Shown here: positions 8,378 through 17,819 of the stretch, piece by piece
Position numbering within the stretch: position 1 is the stretch's first letter
Layout of the letters: the number at the start of each line of letters is the position of its first letter
Assembly (NCBI GenBank): GCA_910580195.1
Contig: CAJTWA010000021.1
Span: 5,529 to 69,528 of the forward strand
Length of the DNA stretch: 64,000 bases
Direction of reading: 5' to 3'
Source of the DNA: an uncultured Lachnospiraceae bacterium
GTDB taxonomy: Bacteria; Bacillota; Clostridia; Lachnospirales; Lachnospiraceae
Notes under the pieces: generated by a model
What the model was told of the DNA's origin: nothing
What the model saw: only the letters and a program-made list of their open reading frames with translations
Databases searched by the model: none
Translations under genes and position numbers: made by a program

Positions 8378-8699
8378 GGAAGTCCCTCCTTCATATTCTT
8401 TTCTAATTACTATGGAAATGGAATGGTATTCTGGCATACCATTGATTCTTCACCGATTCTTTATTTACCATTATACCTATTTGGAAAAAAATTACAAGCC
8501 TAACAATTCTGGGAGTTATCCGCCATCAGCCGTATGATGGCCTGAACGGTTTCTCCCATCCCAACGCTTGTAAGGATTCCATGCAACCCATGGCATCTGC
8601 GGTAATTATAACGGAAAACAGGGGAAAGGGTAATGCAATATTTTGCAGATTTGATAGGAAATGTTTTGGGGAGGCTGGAATTTCCGTGAAAAAGGCAGA
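8378..8699. other. Intergenic, nothing recognised
   Basis: The segment between the minus-strand hypothetical and the lipase promoter holds no frame with a believable ribosome site and no clear structured element. Confidence 0.4.
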
Positions 8700-8728
8700 T
8701 TGTAAATAAAATGGAAATCTTGTAAAAT
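8700..8728 (+). promoter_or_regulatory. Promoter of the patatin-like gene
   Basis: TTGTAA (8700-8705), a 17-bp spacer and TAAAAT (8723-8728). It places the 70-nt repeated leader in the 5' untranslated region. Confidence 0.55.
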
Positions 8729-8760
8729 ACTAAAGTAAGAATGAAAGGAATGTAGGATAG

Positions 8761-8824
8761 TGTGAAAAATACGTTTTTCATTGCTATTTGTGCCTAAATG
8801 GAACGAAAGGAATGGGTAATTAGA
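8761..8824 (+). promoter_or_regulatory. 5' leader element, copy 1 (shared with sbcC)
   Basis: From 8761 to 8830 (including the start codon) the sequence aligns without gaps to 11541-11610; 53 of 70 positions are identical by my count. Both copies contain the hairpin TGAAAAA-4 nt-TTTTTCA, then TTTGTGCCTAA, then the ribosome site GAAAGG. Conservation between two unrelated genes suggests a common post-transcriptional control element. Confidence 0.6.
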
Positions 8825-9673
8825 ATGAAACTTGGAATGGTTATGGAAGGCGGCGCAAGCCGGACATTGTTTAGCTGCGGCGTCACAGATGCATTGTTAG
8901 AGGAAAATATCATGCCGGACTATTTTATTGGGGTATCTGCCGGAATCGCTTACGGGGTATCCTATCTGGCAAAGCAGAAAGGGCGGAATCTGGAAATTGC
9001 CCAGAAATATATGAATGACAAGCGGTATATGGGGATGCGCCATCTCTTAAAGGACAGGAGCTTTTACAATATCCCCTTTGTGTTTGACGAGGTTCCCAAC
9101 AAGCTGGAAGCATTTGATTATGAGGCTTTTGAGGCATTTCCGGGCAAAGTGGAGGCCTGCGTAACGAATATCCACACCGGGGAGCCGGAATATTTGGAAG
9201 TGCCGAGGCGGGACGACAAATTTGACGTAGTGGTGGCAAGCTGCGCGCTGCCCATCCTGTTCCAGCCGGTAAAAGTAGGGAAACGCTATTATCTGGACGG
9301 CGGCCTGTCCGATTCCGTCCCCTACAAACATGCCATTGATGAAGGGTGCGATAAAAATATTGTAATCCTCACAAGGGAGCGCGGCTATGTGAAAAAACCA
9401 GAGCGTGCCGGGGATATTTCCAGAAAGCTATATAAAAAATACCCGAAGGTGGCAGAGGACATCAAGAACAGGCCAGAACGTTATAATGCATGTATCCAAG
9501 AACTGATGGAGCGGGAACAGGCCGGGGAAATCTTTGTGATTGCGCCGGAAACTACCCATGGGGTAGGCAGGACGGAGTCCGACCCGGAAAAACTGACGGT
9601 CTTATATGAGGAAGGCTACCAGCAGGCAAAGAAGCAGATGGAGGATTTGAAACGGTATCTGAAAATTGCGTGA
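8825..9673 (+). CDS. Patatin-like phospholipase family protein
   Basis: The product has 282 residues with the patatin Ser-Asp dyad marks: the nucleophile elbow GVSAG near residue 40, an oxyanion-type MEGGASR at the N-terminus, and DGGLSDSVP carrying the catalytic Asp. It resembles bacterial YqhO/RssA-type patatins, which act on phospholipids or other acyl esters in the cytoplasm; the substrate is unknown. ATG 8825 is chosen over ATG 8798 because it matches the aligned position of the sbcC start in the repeated leader. It overlaps or abuts the next gene, so the two are probably co-transcribed. Confidence 0.9.
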   Translation: MKLGMVMEGGASRTLFSCGVTDALLEENIMPDYFIGVSAGIAYGVSYLAKQKGRNLEIAQKYMNDKRYMGMRHLLKDRSFYNIPFVFDEVPNKLEAFDYEAFEAFPGKVEACVTNIHTGEPEYLEVPRRDDKFDVVVASCALPILFQPVKVGKRYYLDGGLSDSVPYKHAIDEGCDKNIVILTRERGYVKKPERAGDISRKLYKKYPKVAEDIKNRPERYNACIQELMEREQAGEIFVIAPETTHGVGRTESDPEKLTVLYEEGYQQAKKQMEDLKRYLKIA

Positions 9674-9690
9674 CGGATGGGGGGATATTC

Positions 9691-10197
9691 TTGGGAAACC
9701 AATATTTCAATCAGGCGCTGTCTGATTTTGTAAATGATGCAGCCTACGGCGGAGCCATCCGCCATTTGGCGAGCCTAGGGCATACCGTAGGGCAAATCGT
9801 AAAGGAATTGGATTTCCCCATTTCAGAAGAGCGTGCCGGGGCAGCAGTCTGGCGGTATTATCTGGAGCAAGGGATTATCCTTTTGGAAGAGCCGGACCAA
9901 GGGAAGGCAATCCCCAAGGTTTCCTATGTCCGGGAATACGGGAAAAACGGAATCCCCCATTTCCGCCGGGTACTGGAGCAGCCAAGCCGCCCGCAGGGCA
10001 AATACTATCCCTGTGATTTTGGCAAAAGGCGGCATCAGGATGAAAAGGCCTTCCTTCAGGAATTAGGCTGCCTGCAGGAACGGGACCGTGCATACATCCT
10101 AGGCCTGCCATGGCCGCCGCAGACTGTTTACCATATCGCAGATGAAAGGATGGGCAGAATTATGGGAACATTAACGTGCCTGAAAAAGACGGTTTGA
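9691..10197 (+). CDS. Conserved hypothetical protein
   Basis: TTG 9691 lies about 5 nt after GGGGGA and is my preferred start; GTG 9670, overlapping the lipase stop, is an alternative. The ~168 residues begin LGNQYFNQALSDFVNDAAYGG. They include a helical segment (IRHLASLGHTVGQIVKELDFPIS), then a basic/aromatic middle with GKYYPCDFGKRR, then ILGLPWPPQTVYHI. The family is not recognised. It lies directly behind the lipase and probably forms a two-gene unit with it. Confidence 0.72.
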   Translation: MGNQYFNQALSDFVNDAAYGGAIRHLASLGHTVGQIVKELDFPISEERAGAAVWRYYLEQGIILLEEPDQGKAIPKVSYVREYGKNGIPHFRRVLEQPSRPQGKYYPCDFGKRRHQDEKAFLQELGCLQERDRAYILGLPWPPQTVYHIADERMGRIMGTLTCLKKTV

Positions 10198-10318
10198 TAC
10201 AGGCAGCTTTGGGTGTTTCTCCCTTTAAGCAAACGGCCCATGGGCATCCTTCCATCCTTTCTGCAGAAGAAACTCATTTTATATATGGAAAATAGCACAA
10301 TAAGAAAAGGGAATATAA

Positions 10319-11485
10319 ATGAAAATTTTTCACTTATCAGACTTACACATAGGAAAACAGCTCCACTATTACAGCCTAAAAGAAAACCAACAAGCGATCC
10401 TTTCCCAAATCGTATCTTTAGCGGAAGAGTACCGCCCAGACGCCATCCTGATCTGCGGCGACATTTACGACCGATCCATCCCTTCTGGAGAGGCCTGTAC
10501 AATTTTTGACCGTTTTTTGCAAGAACTGTCAGGAATCACCCCTCAGATTCCCGTCCTTATCATTGCTGGGAACCATGACAATGCCCAACGCCTGTCCTAT
10601 GCCAGCACTTTTCTGGAGAAACACCAGATTTACCTGTCCACATCCCCGCCCTCCCGCCCAGAAGAACGCCTGAAAAAAGTTGTTTTGGCTGACGCCCACG
10701 GCGAAGTGAATTTTTACCTCCTCCCCTTCCTAAAGCCCGGCTATGTTCGCCACTTATTTGAGGAAGGGGCAGTCACAGATTATGAAACTGCAGTCCGGGA
10801 AATTTTAGGCAGGGAGCAGATTGATTTTACCAAGCGGAATGTGCTGCTGTCCCACCAGTTTTACACCAACCAAGGGCAGAAACCAGAACCCTGCGATTCT
10901 GAGCAGTCTGTCCTTACCATAGGCGGCTTAGACAACGTAGACGCATCTGCAGTGGAGCAGTTTGACTATGCAGCCCTTGGGCATATCCATGGGGCGCAGA
11001 TGGTAAAATCCCCCCATATCCGCTACTGCGGCACGCCTTTAAAATATTCCGTCAGCGAGGAATTCCACAAGAAATCCATTACCATGGCAGAATTTGGGGC
11101 AAAGGGGCAGGAAGTAAAGATTACCTCTATCCCGTTAACGCCCATCCAAGAAGTGCGCCGGGAACGGGGCTTGCTTCAAGAGGTTATCAGCCGGGCAACC
11201 AAGGAAAACTGCCACGATTTTATCAGCGTGACGCTGACAGATGAAAAGGAGCCGTACCGCCCCAAAGAGCAGCTAGAGGAAGTCTACGACGCCATTTTGG
11301 AACTGCGGGTAGACAACACAAGGACCAGAAGTATTTTGGAATCGGAAGGGGAAGGCAGCATCCTGCTGGGGCCAATGGAGGCCTTCCGGGCATTTTATCA
11401 GGAAATGCAGGGGCAGCCCATGGGCAGCGGGGAAGAAGAAATCATAGCATCCATTTTAAGCCAGTGGGGAGGGGAAAGCCTCTGA
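10319..11485 (+). CDS. sbcD: Exonuclease SbcCD, D subunit
   Basis: The product is a metallophosphoesterase nuclease of 388 residues, the usual SbcD/Mre11 length. All metal-binding motifs are visible in order: SDLHIGK, CGDIYDR, AGNHDN, LLSHQF and LGHIHG. With SbcC it forms the ATP-dependent complex that cuts hairpins and processes double-strand ends. ATG 10319 follows AAAAGGGA. sbcC follows after 119 bp that contain the second copy of the repeated leader, so sbcC may have extra control. Confidence 0.96.
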   Translation: MKIFHLSDLHIGKQLHYYSLKENQQAILSQIVSLAEEYRPDAILICGDIYDRSIPSGEACTIFDRFLQELSGITPQIPVLIIAGNHDNAQRLSYASTFLEKHQIYLSTSPPSRPEERLKKVVLADAHGEVNFYLLPFLKPGYVRHLFEEGAVTDYETAVREILGREQIDFTKRNVLLSHQFYTNQGQKPEPCDSEQSVLTIGGLDNVDASAVEQFDYAALGHIHGAQMVKSPHIRYCGTPLKYSVSEEFHKKSITMAEFGAKGQEVKITSIPLTPIQEVRRERGLLQEVISRATKENCHDFISVTLTDEKEPYRPKEQLEEVYDAILELRVDNTRTRSILESEGEGSILLGPMEAFRAFYQEMQGQPMGSGEEEIIASILSQWGGESL

Positions 11486-11540
11486 AACAGAAGTTTTTTT
11501 CCAGCTGCATTTAAGTAGAATAAAAGGAAGAAGTAATTAC

Positions 11541-11604
11541 TGTGAAAAACGAATTTTTCATTACGATTTGTGCCTAAGTAAACGGAAAGGGACGGGTGAT
11601 TTTT
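11541..11604 (+). promoter_or_regulatory. 5' leader element, copy 2 (shared with patatin-like gene)
   Basis: Gapless partner of 8761-8824, with the hairpin TGAAAAA-CGAA-TTTTTCA at 11542-11559 and TTTGTGCCTAA. A possible weak -10 (TAGAAT, 11516-11521) lies upstream, but no good -35 is seen. Confidence 0.55.
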
Positions 11605-14430
11605 ATGAAACCGGTTAAACTTGTCATGTCTGCCTTTGGCTCTTATGCCGGGCAGGAAACCATAGATTTTGAGGCTGTTACCCAAGGGGTCTTTCTGGTT
11701 ACTGGGGATACGGGGGCAGGGAAGACCACGGTGTTTGACGCGATTACGTATGCACTCTTTGACCAAACCAGCGGCGGGAGCCGGGAAGGGGATATGATGC
11801 GCAGCCAGTTTGCAGCCCCGGACACACCCACCTATGTGGAATTTACCTTCCGCTATGGCGCCAGCGCCTACACCGTCCGCAGGAACCCTAATTATAAAAG
11901 GGTAAGCAAGCGGAAAAATAAGGAAGGGGATTACACGCTGGCAAAAGAAAGTGCATCCGTCACCCTATGGATGCCAGACGGGAAGGAATTTCCGGGGAAA
12001 ATCCGGGAAATCAATGAGAAAATCGTGGAAATCCTCGGGGTAGGGGCGCCGCAGTTTACCCAGATTGCCATGATTGCCCAAGGGGAATTTATCAAGCTCC
12101 TCCATGCCTCTTCCAAAGAACGGAAAGAAATTTTTGCAAGGATTTTTGACACCAATGTATATGCCGCCATCCAGATCAAACTGCGGGAGCAGAGCAAGGC
12201 GTTATATGGGAAATTAGAGGATAACCGCAAGCTGTGCGCCCACGAAATCCAAGGCATTTCCTACCTGCCGGGCAGCAAATATGAAAGCAGGTGGGAAGAA
12301 GCCCAAAGCCGCTTGGAAACAGACCCAGAAAACATACAGGAAACCCTTGGCCTTTTGCTGGAAGAATTGGAAGGGCAGGAAAAAGAACTCCGGGAACAGG
12401 AGCAAAAAAACCGCAAGCAGGCAGAGGAAACCGCTTGGAACCTCCGTCAGGCAAAAGAAACTAACCAGCTGTTCCTGCAAGCCCAGAAAGCCGAAGCAGC
12501 CATCCGCTCCCGCACAGAACAGCTGGAACAGCAGAAGATACAGGAAAAAGAAGAATCCCTGCAGCTAGGGATGCTCCGCCAGCAGTTGGAAATGCAGCTC
12601 CCAAAGCTGGCAGAGCAGATTGCCGCATGGCGCAGCCTGCTGCCCAAATACGATGCACTGAAAGAAAGGCAGTTCGCCCTTTCCCGCGCCCAGAAGGAGC
12701 AGCAGGAACTGAAAGCAGCCGTTGCCCAGACAAAGGAAAAATTATCCTGCGTACATACCATGATACAGAAAAATGGGGAACAGATGGCTGCCTTGGCAGA
12801 GGCTGCTGCCCAAATCCCGGAGCTTGCAGAAGCAACAAGAGAATTTGCAGCCAAACAGTCCCTGTTAGAAGAAATGTCAGAAACCTGCAGACGCCTCCAG
12901 TCCTATGAAAAAAAGCAAGTGCAGGAACAGGCAAAGGTAGAAAAAGCCTTGCGCCTGTTTCAGGAAAAAAGCCGGGAGTACGAAGGGAAAAACCGCAGCT
13001 TTATCGCAGAACAGGCAGGCCTTCTTGCAGCAGGCTTAGAAGAAGGGCAGCCCTGCCCCGTATGCGGCTCTCTGGAGCACCCAAAGAAAGCCCAGCTTTC
13101 TGCCCATGCCGTAACCGAGCAGCAGGTGGAAGAAGCCAAACAAGCCCGGGAGCAGGCTGACCAAGGCTTGGCCCAGAGCCGGGAACATTTCTTAAAGGCG
13201 CAGGAAAGGTGCGAAAAAGAACGCTCCCTTTTAAGGCAGGACGGAACCCGCATGTTCGGGGAAACCTTCCAGCCAAGGCAAATCCCTCACGCCTTGGCAG
13301 AGTGCGTGGAACAAGGCAGGCAGGCATCCGCTCGCTTGGAGGAAGCCCAGCAGAAAGAAAAGCGTTTCAAACAGCAGCAGGAGAAGCAGGAAACCTTGCA
13401 TCAGGAACAAGCCGCCTTGGAACAGCAGCAGGAGGAACAGGCACAGAAGCAGTATCAGGCCAGCCTTGCCTTTGAAACTGCCAGTCAAGCTAAGGAATTG
13501 CTGCAGCAGGAGCTGCCTTTCCCCGAAGCAAGGGAATTAAAGCAGCATCTGGCAAAAGCAGAAAAGGAAAAATCCTCCCTTGAAAACAGCAAGGCCAAGG
13601 CCGAAGCCTCCGTACAGAAGCTAAGCCGCGCCATAGCAGAAAGCCAAGGGATTTTAGCCGAGCAGCAGCGGAACCAAAAATTGCTGGAAAAGCAGTTAAA
13701 AGGCAAAGAGCCAGCGGAAACAGACAGCCTCTTGGAGAAAAGCCGCTTGCTGGAAAAAGAAGCCAAGGCGCTGGAAAAAGAAAAATTAAGCCTTGCAGCC
13801 ATCAAAGCAAGGGACCAACAGGCCAAAAAGCAGCTTGCCAAGCTGTATCAGGAGCGGGAGCTTCTCAAAAGGCAGTATGGGACCGTAAGCAATCTGGACA
13901 AAACTGCAAACGGGAACCTGCCCCAGCATATCCGCCTTGATTTCCAGACCTATGTCCAGCGGCGTTATTTCCATTCCATTATTGCCGAAGCGAACCGGCG
14001 TCTGGTGAAAATCAACGGGAACCAATTCCTGCTCCGGTGCCGGGATGTGGAGCACTTAGGCAGGCAGGGAGAAGCGGGGCTGGACCTTGACGTATATGAT
14101 TTGGTAACAGACAAAGTCCGGGATGTGAAAACCCTTTCCGGCGGGGAGTCTTTTCTGGCAGCATTGTCCATGGCGCTTGGCATGGCGGACGTAATCCAGA
14201 ATACGGCAGGAAGGGTGCATCTGGACACCATGTTTATTGACGAGGGGTTCGGGTCTTTGGATGAAGAAGCAAGGGACAAAGCCATAGGTATTTTGAATGA
14301 ACTGGCAGGGGATACCCGGCTGGTGGGGATTATTTCCCATGTGGCGGAACTAAAGGAGCAGATAGACCGGAAACTGGTGGTAAAAAAGGGGGATAGGGGG
14401 AGCCATGCCAAGTGGGTGATGGAGAGCTGA
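11605..14430 (+). CDS. sbcC: Exonuclease SbcCD, C subunit (SMC-like ATPase)
   Basis: The 941-residue Rad50/SbcC protein has Walker A GDTGAGKTT at ~34-42. A long Gln/Glu/Lys-rich coiled coil (about 180-780) is interrupted by the zinc hook CPVC near residue 483. The ABC signature is LSGGESF, Walker B is MFIDEGFGSLD, and the H-loop is ISHV. It powers and tethers the SbcD nuclease. ATG 11605 is preferred to GTG 11596, which is too close to the ribosome site GAAAGGGA. The gene is complete, and a Gln-rich coiled coil is common in this family. Confidence 0.96.
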   Translation: MKPVKLVMSAFGSYAGQETIDFEAVTQGVFLVTGDTGAGKTTVFDAITYALFDQTSGGSREGDMMRSQFAAPDTPTYVEFTFRYGASAYTVRRNPNYKRVSKRKNKEGDYTLAKESASVTLWMPDGKEFPGKIREINEKIVEILGVGAPQFTQIAMIAQGEFIKLLHASSKERKEIFARIFDTNVYAAIQIKLREQSKALYGKLEDNRKLCAHEIQGISYLPGSKYESRWEEAQSRLETDPENIQETLGLLLEELEGQEKELREQEQKNRKQAEETAWNLRQAKETNQLFLQAQKAEAAIRSRTEQLEQQKIQEKEESLQLGMLRQQLEMQLPKLAEQIAAWRSLLPKYDALKERQFALSRAQKEQQELKAAVAQTKEKLSCVHTMIQKNGEQMAALAEAAAQIPELAEATREFAAKQSLLEEMSETCRRLQSYEKKQVQEQAKVEKALRLFQEKSREYEGKNRSFIAEQAGLLAAGLEEGQPCPVCGSLEHPKKAQLSAHAVTEQQVEEAKQAREQADQGLAQSREHFLKAQERCEKERSLLRQDGTRMFGETFQPRQIPHALAECVEQGRQASARLEEAQQKEKRFKQQQEKQETLHQEQAALEQQQEEQAQKQYQASLAFETASQAKELLQQELPFPEARELKQHLAKAEKEKSSLENSKAKAEASVQKLSRAIAESQGILAEQQRNQKLLEKQLKGKEPAETDSLLEKSRLLEKEAKALEKEKLSLAAIKARDQQAKKQLAKLYQERELLKRQYGTVSNLDKTANGNLPQHIRLDFQTYVQRRYFHSIIAEANRRLVKINGNQFLLRCRDVEHLGRQGEAGLDLDVYDLVTDKVRDVKTLSGGESFLAALSMALGMADVIQNTAGRVHLDTMFIDEGFGSLDEEARDKAIGILNELAGDTRLVGIISHVAELKEQIDRKLVVKKGDRGSHAKWVMES

Positions 14431-14438
14431 AAACAAGG

Positions 14439-14570
14439 CTAAGCCGTCCCTTCCAGTTTCTTGTATTTTCCCTCTTTTTCAAAATCCTGACGGTTTACCA
14501 TAGCCCAGTTGTTGGAATTTGTTTTGTGCCATGAAGCGGGATATTTCTTTTGAAACTTTAAGGGATAAAT
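14439..14570 (-). pseudogene. Possible C-terminal remnant of an unidentified protein
   Basis: A minus-strand frame with no start and a stop upstream encodes the protein-like stretch FQKKYPASWHKTNSNNW, then AMVNRQDFEKEGKYKKLEG, and ends at 14439. It reads like the tail of a real gene rather than random sequence, but I do not recognise the family. The rest of 14431-14725 shows nothing. Confidence 0.25.
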
Positions 14571-14725
14571 AGGGCTTAGCCTGCTCCCCGGAAATTGCTA
14601 TGTGCAGAAAAAGGATATAAAAATTTAAGAAAAAATAAATTGAAATCTGTCCCGAATAATGGTATCCTTTATGAAAACGTGGGACAGTCTGCAAGGGGAG
14701 CAGGGCGTCTTGGCTGGCATCGCGC

Positions 14726-14944
14726 CTATTGCGGCGGCTGGTAGGTGATAAGTTCATTAATTTCAATATCCAGATAATGGCATAGCTTACAAACCAGGCC
14801 CGCATCCAGCCGTTGGAATTCATTTTTGCAGTAACGGTTGAAATTAGAGCGGGGAATATCTAAGTCTTTACATATCTGGTTTTTTGAAATTCCTCTCGAT
14901 GTCAGGAGCTCATTGATGTGTAATTCTAATTTTCCGTAATCCAT
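14726..14944 (-). CDS. XRE/Cro-family helix-turn-helix regulator
   Basis: This 72-residue protein is a single Cro/C1-type HTH domain: LHINELLTSRGISKNQICKDLDIPRSNFNRYCKNE, then helices VCKLCHYLDIEINELI. The end is PPQ. ATG 14944 follows AAAGGAGAA. It is divergent from the hypothetical gene at 15082, and the AT-rich spacer (14945-15080, TATATATAAT at 14975-14984) likely holds both promoters. Small regulators of this kind often control a neighbouring gene, but no target is evident. Confidence 0.86.
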   Translation of the reverse strand: MDYGKLELHINELLTSRGISKNQICKDLDIPRSNFNRYCKNEFQRLDAGLVCKLCHYLDIEINELITYQPPQ

Positions 14945-15081
14945 GCGTATTCTCCTTTACTTTGTTTCAATAATTATATATAATAGTTTCAGGTAGAGTA
15001 ATTCACTATATGGTGAGATACTATACGGGGAATCCTTAAGTTACGGTTAGAAAAAATAAATTATAGGAAGGGGTATTTTAT

Positions 15082-15558
15082 ATGAAGGTTGTAAAAAAGT
15101 ATTATGATTTAAGCCAAGCAAAAGATGAAGCCAGCAGGCGCAGGTTAGAGGAAGGAGGGAATTTTGAAGTACCGGAATTGATTACCGGGGAAGAACAGGT
15201 GGAAGAGGAGATTGCCAAGCTGATTTCTGAATCAGGGCAGAAGGGATACTTTGTGCCAGACGAGAGGAAGAAGGAGAATTTTGGCCTGATAAGCAGGTCT
15301 GCACTGCTGCTGGCGCAATATCTGGACCTGAATGTTGAGATTGACACAGACAATAAGAAACATTCCACTATTGAGCTTTCAGCAGGGCAGATTATCCTGC
15401 TGAAGGAAATGGGGAAAATAGCCCGCGATACCATAGCGATGCTGTTTTCTACTGCAGACGAGGCATGGGTAGACGGGGATTCACACAGCGTGAAGCTGAC
15501 ATTCTTTTATGAGGTAAACAAGAATCTCGCAGAGGCAGAGGGGAACCCTGCTGACTAA
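15082..15558 (+). CDS. Hypothetical protein, 158 residues
   Basis: ATG 15082 follows AGGAAGGGG. The acidic protein has a helical N-terminus (KKYYDLSQAKDEASRRRLEEGG), a middle segment AKLISESGQKGYFVPDERKKENFG, and an alpha/beta second half with SALLLAQYLDLNVEIDTD. No domain is recognised. It lies 32 bp ahead of lgt on the same strand and may be co-transcribed with it. Confidence 0.72.
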   Translation: MKVVKKYYDLSQAKDEASRRRLEEGGNFEVPELITGEEQVEEEIAKLISESGQKGYFVPDERKKENFGLISRSALLLAQYLDLNVEIDTDNKKHSTIELSAGQIILLKEMGKIARDTIAMLFSTADEAWVDGDSHSVKLTFFYEVNKNLAEAEGNPAD

Positions 15559-15590
15559 GGGATAAGAATAACAGAAATTTGGAGGAAATT

Positions 15591-16364
15591 ATGGTTAATG
15601 ATATAAACATAGGGCCGCTGACGATACATTTGTATGGGGTGATGGTGGCAATCGGGTACATGAGCGCATTGCTAATCAGTGAAAGACGTGCAAAGAAGCA
15701 GGGGCTGAATCCAGATATTCTGTTTGGCATTTTCTGGTGCGCCGTCCTTGGCGGCGCAGCCGGGAGCAAGATTCTATATTATTCTGTAAGTATCAAAGAC
15801 ATTCTGAAGGACCCATCCATTTTGTGGAATTTCCAGAATGGATGGGTTGTCTATGGCGGGATTATCGGCGGCGTCCTGACAGGCTGGGGCTATTGCCGCT
15901 ATAAGAAGGTGGATTTCCTTTCTTATTTAGATTTAGTGCTGCCGGCGGTGGCGTTTGCCCAAGGCTGCGGCCGGATCGGGTGCTTTTTTGCAGGATGCTG
16001 TTATGGGCGGGAAACAGATTCCCCCCTGAGCATCCAGTACTGGCAGTCCAGCTACGCGCCCAATGGGGTTCCGTTGGTACCTACCCAGATTTACTCTGCC
16101 ATCGGGGATTTTGCTATGGCTTTCCTTTTGATGGCCTATGCGAAAAGGGAGCCGAAGAAAGGGAAAGTATCAGCAGCCTACTGCATCCTATACAGCATTG
16201 GCAGGTTTTTCATTGAAATGCTCCGGAATGACTACCGGGGTGAATTTGGTTTCCTGTCTACCTCCCAGCTTATTTCTATTTTTATTTTGGCTCTTGGGAT
16301 TGGGATGTTTGTATGGTCTGGGAAAAAGGCCGGAGGAAATGAAGGAAGATGGACCAAGATTTAA
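15591..16364 (+). CDS. lgt: Prolipoprotein diacylglyceryl transferase
   Basis: Lgt transfers diacylglycerol from phosphatidylglycerol to the lipobox Cys of prolipoproteins in the membrane. The 257-residue product has multiple membrane segments, the early HLYG motif, and the signature stretch GCGRIGCFFAGCCYG holding the essential Arg and Asn/Cys-rich loop region. ATG 15591 directly follows GGAGGAAATT. Its end overlaps the MATE gene by 16 bp. It would process the lipoprotein at 38735. Confidence 0.94.
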   Translation: MVNDINIGPLTIHLYGVMVAIGYMSALLISERRAKKQGLNPDILFGIFWCAVLGGAAGSKILYYSVSIKDILKDPSILWNFQNGWVVYGGIIGGVLTGWGYCRYKKVDFLSYLDLVLPAVAFAQGCGRIGCFFAGCCYGRETDSPLSIQYWQSSYAPNGVPLVPTQIYSAIGDFAMAFLLMAYAKREPKKGKVSAAYCILYSIGRFFIEMLRNDYRGEFGFLSTSQLISIFILALGIGMFVWSGKKAGGNEGRWTKI

Positions 16365-17683
16365 CAAAAGGGTCGGTCATGGGTTCCATGCTGCGGTTTG
16401 CTGTCCCCATGATTTTGGGGAACCTGCTCCAGCAGTGTTATAATGTGGCAGATACCTTGATTGTGGGGAAGTTTTTAGGGAGCAATGCTTTGGCTGCCGT
16501 GGGTTCTTCTTTTACGCTGATGACATTCCTTACCTCCATCCTGCTGGGGCTGTGCATGGGCAGCGGCGCAGTATTTTCCATCCGGTTTGGGCAGCGGGAC
16601 ATGGATGGCTTACGGGAGAGCATTTGGGCATCTTTTGCATTGATTGCGGGGATAGCGCTCTTTTTAAATGCCCTTGCTTTTGCAGCGTTAGATGGGATCC
16701 GCTCATTTCTGCAGGTACCGGAGGAAGTCTGGGGCAGTATGAGGGAATACCTGCTGGTGGTTTTCTGCGGGATTTCGGCAACGTTTCTCTATAATTATTT
16801 CGCGGCTTTCCTGCGGGCAGTAGGGAATTCTGTCGTGCCGCTTATCTTTCTGGCAGGTTCTGCCGGGCTGAATATTGCCTTGGACCTTTGGTATGTGCTG
16901 GGGCTTCGGCAGGGGGTGGCAGGGGCTGCAAAGGCGACGGTCATCGCCCAGTATGTTTCCGGCGTAGGGATTGCCGTTTATGCCTTGCTCCGGTGCCCGC
17001 AGTTTTCTGGTATCTGGAGCTGCCGGAAGGTGCGCGGCGCCTGTGTGAAGGAGATTGCAGGGTTTTCCGTCCTGACTTGCCTGCAGCAGTCGGTGATGAA
17101 TTTAGGAATCCTTATGGTGCAGGGGCTTGTCAACAGCTTTGGGCCTGCCATTATGGCGGCTTTTGCGGCGGCGGTGAAAATAGACGCGTTTGCCTATATG
17201 CCGGTGCAGGACTTTGGGAATGCATTTTCCACTTTCATTGCCCAGAATTTCGGGGCGAAACAAAAAGGGCGCATCCGGGAAGGCTTGAAGGTGGCTGTGA
17301 TTGCTGCAGTGCTGTTTAGCACAACGGTTTCTGCAGTTGTCTGCATTTTTGCCCGCCCGCTGATGGAACTGTTCATAGACAGGGCAGAAACAGAGGTGAT
17401 TTGGGAAGGCGTCCGTTACCTGCGGATTGAAGGGGTATTTTACAGCGGGATTGGGTGCCTGTTTTTGCTGTACGGCCTGTACCGGGCGTTGGGCAAGCCG
17501 GGGATGTCTGTGGTCCTGACGGCCATTTCCCTCGGCACACGGGTGCTGCTGGCATACCTGCTTTCCGCAGTCCCCGCTTTTGGGGTGGCTGGGATTTGGT
17601 GGGCGATTCCTATCGGATGGTTTTTGGCGGATGCGGCCGGGATTGCGTATTATTTCAAGGAGAGGGAGAAAATCCTTGGCTGA
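16349..17683 (+). CDS. MATE-family multidrug/cation efflux transporter
   Basis: The 444-residue membrane protein has about twelve hydrophobic segments and the N-terminal MATE signature: LRFAVPMILGNLLQQCYNVAD, then GKFLGSNALAAVG. The second half repeats the fold (PVQDFGNAFSTFIAQNFGA). The family exports drugs or metabolites using Na+ or H+ gradients. It starts inside the end of lgt, so the two are translationally coupled. Confidence 0.93.
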   Translation: MDQDLTKGSVMGSMLRFAVPMILGNLLQQCYNVADTLIVGKFLGSNALAAVGSSFTLMTFLTSILLGLCMGSGAVFSIRFGQRDMDGLRESIWASFALIAGIALFLNALAFAALDGIRSFLQVPEEVWGSMREYLLVVFCGISATFLYNYFAAFLRAVGNSVVPLIFLAGSAGLNIALDLWYVLGLRQGVAGAAKATVIAQYVSGVGIAVYALLRCPQFSGIWSCRKVRGACVKEIAGFSVLTCLQQSVMNLGILMVQGLVNSFGPAIMAAFAAAVKIDAFAYMPVQDFGNAFSTFIAQNFGAKQKGRIREGLKVAVIAAVLFSTTVSAVVCIFARPLMELFIDRAETEVIWEGVRYLRIEGVFYSGIGCLFLLYGLYRALGKPGMSVVLTAISLGTRVLLAYLLSAVPAFGVAGIWWAIPIGWFLADAAGIAYYFKEREKILG

Positions 17684-17819
17684 GAAGGGATTTTTTCTGC
17701 CTGGCCTGCCCCGGTGGCTGGCCGCCGGGGACAGACAAAATATTTGGCAAAAGCATTGTGGAAAATGGCCTGTGCTGTTGACGGCAATACAGGCCATAAA
17801 CGATAGGGGGCGTGCAGAT

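Noticed and set aside
8500..8781. Minus-strand 93-codon frame upstream of the patatin-like gene
   Set aside because: Covers the promoter and repeated leader of the plus-strand gene and has no ribosome site.
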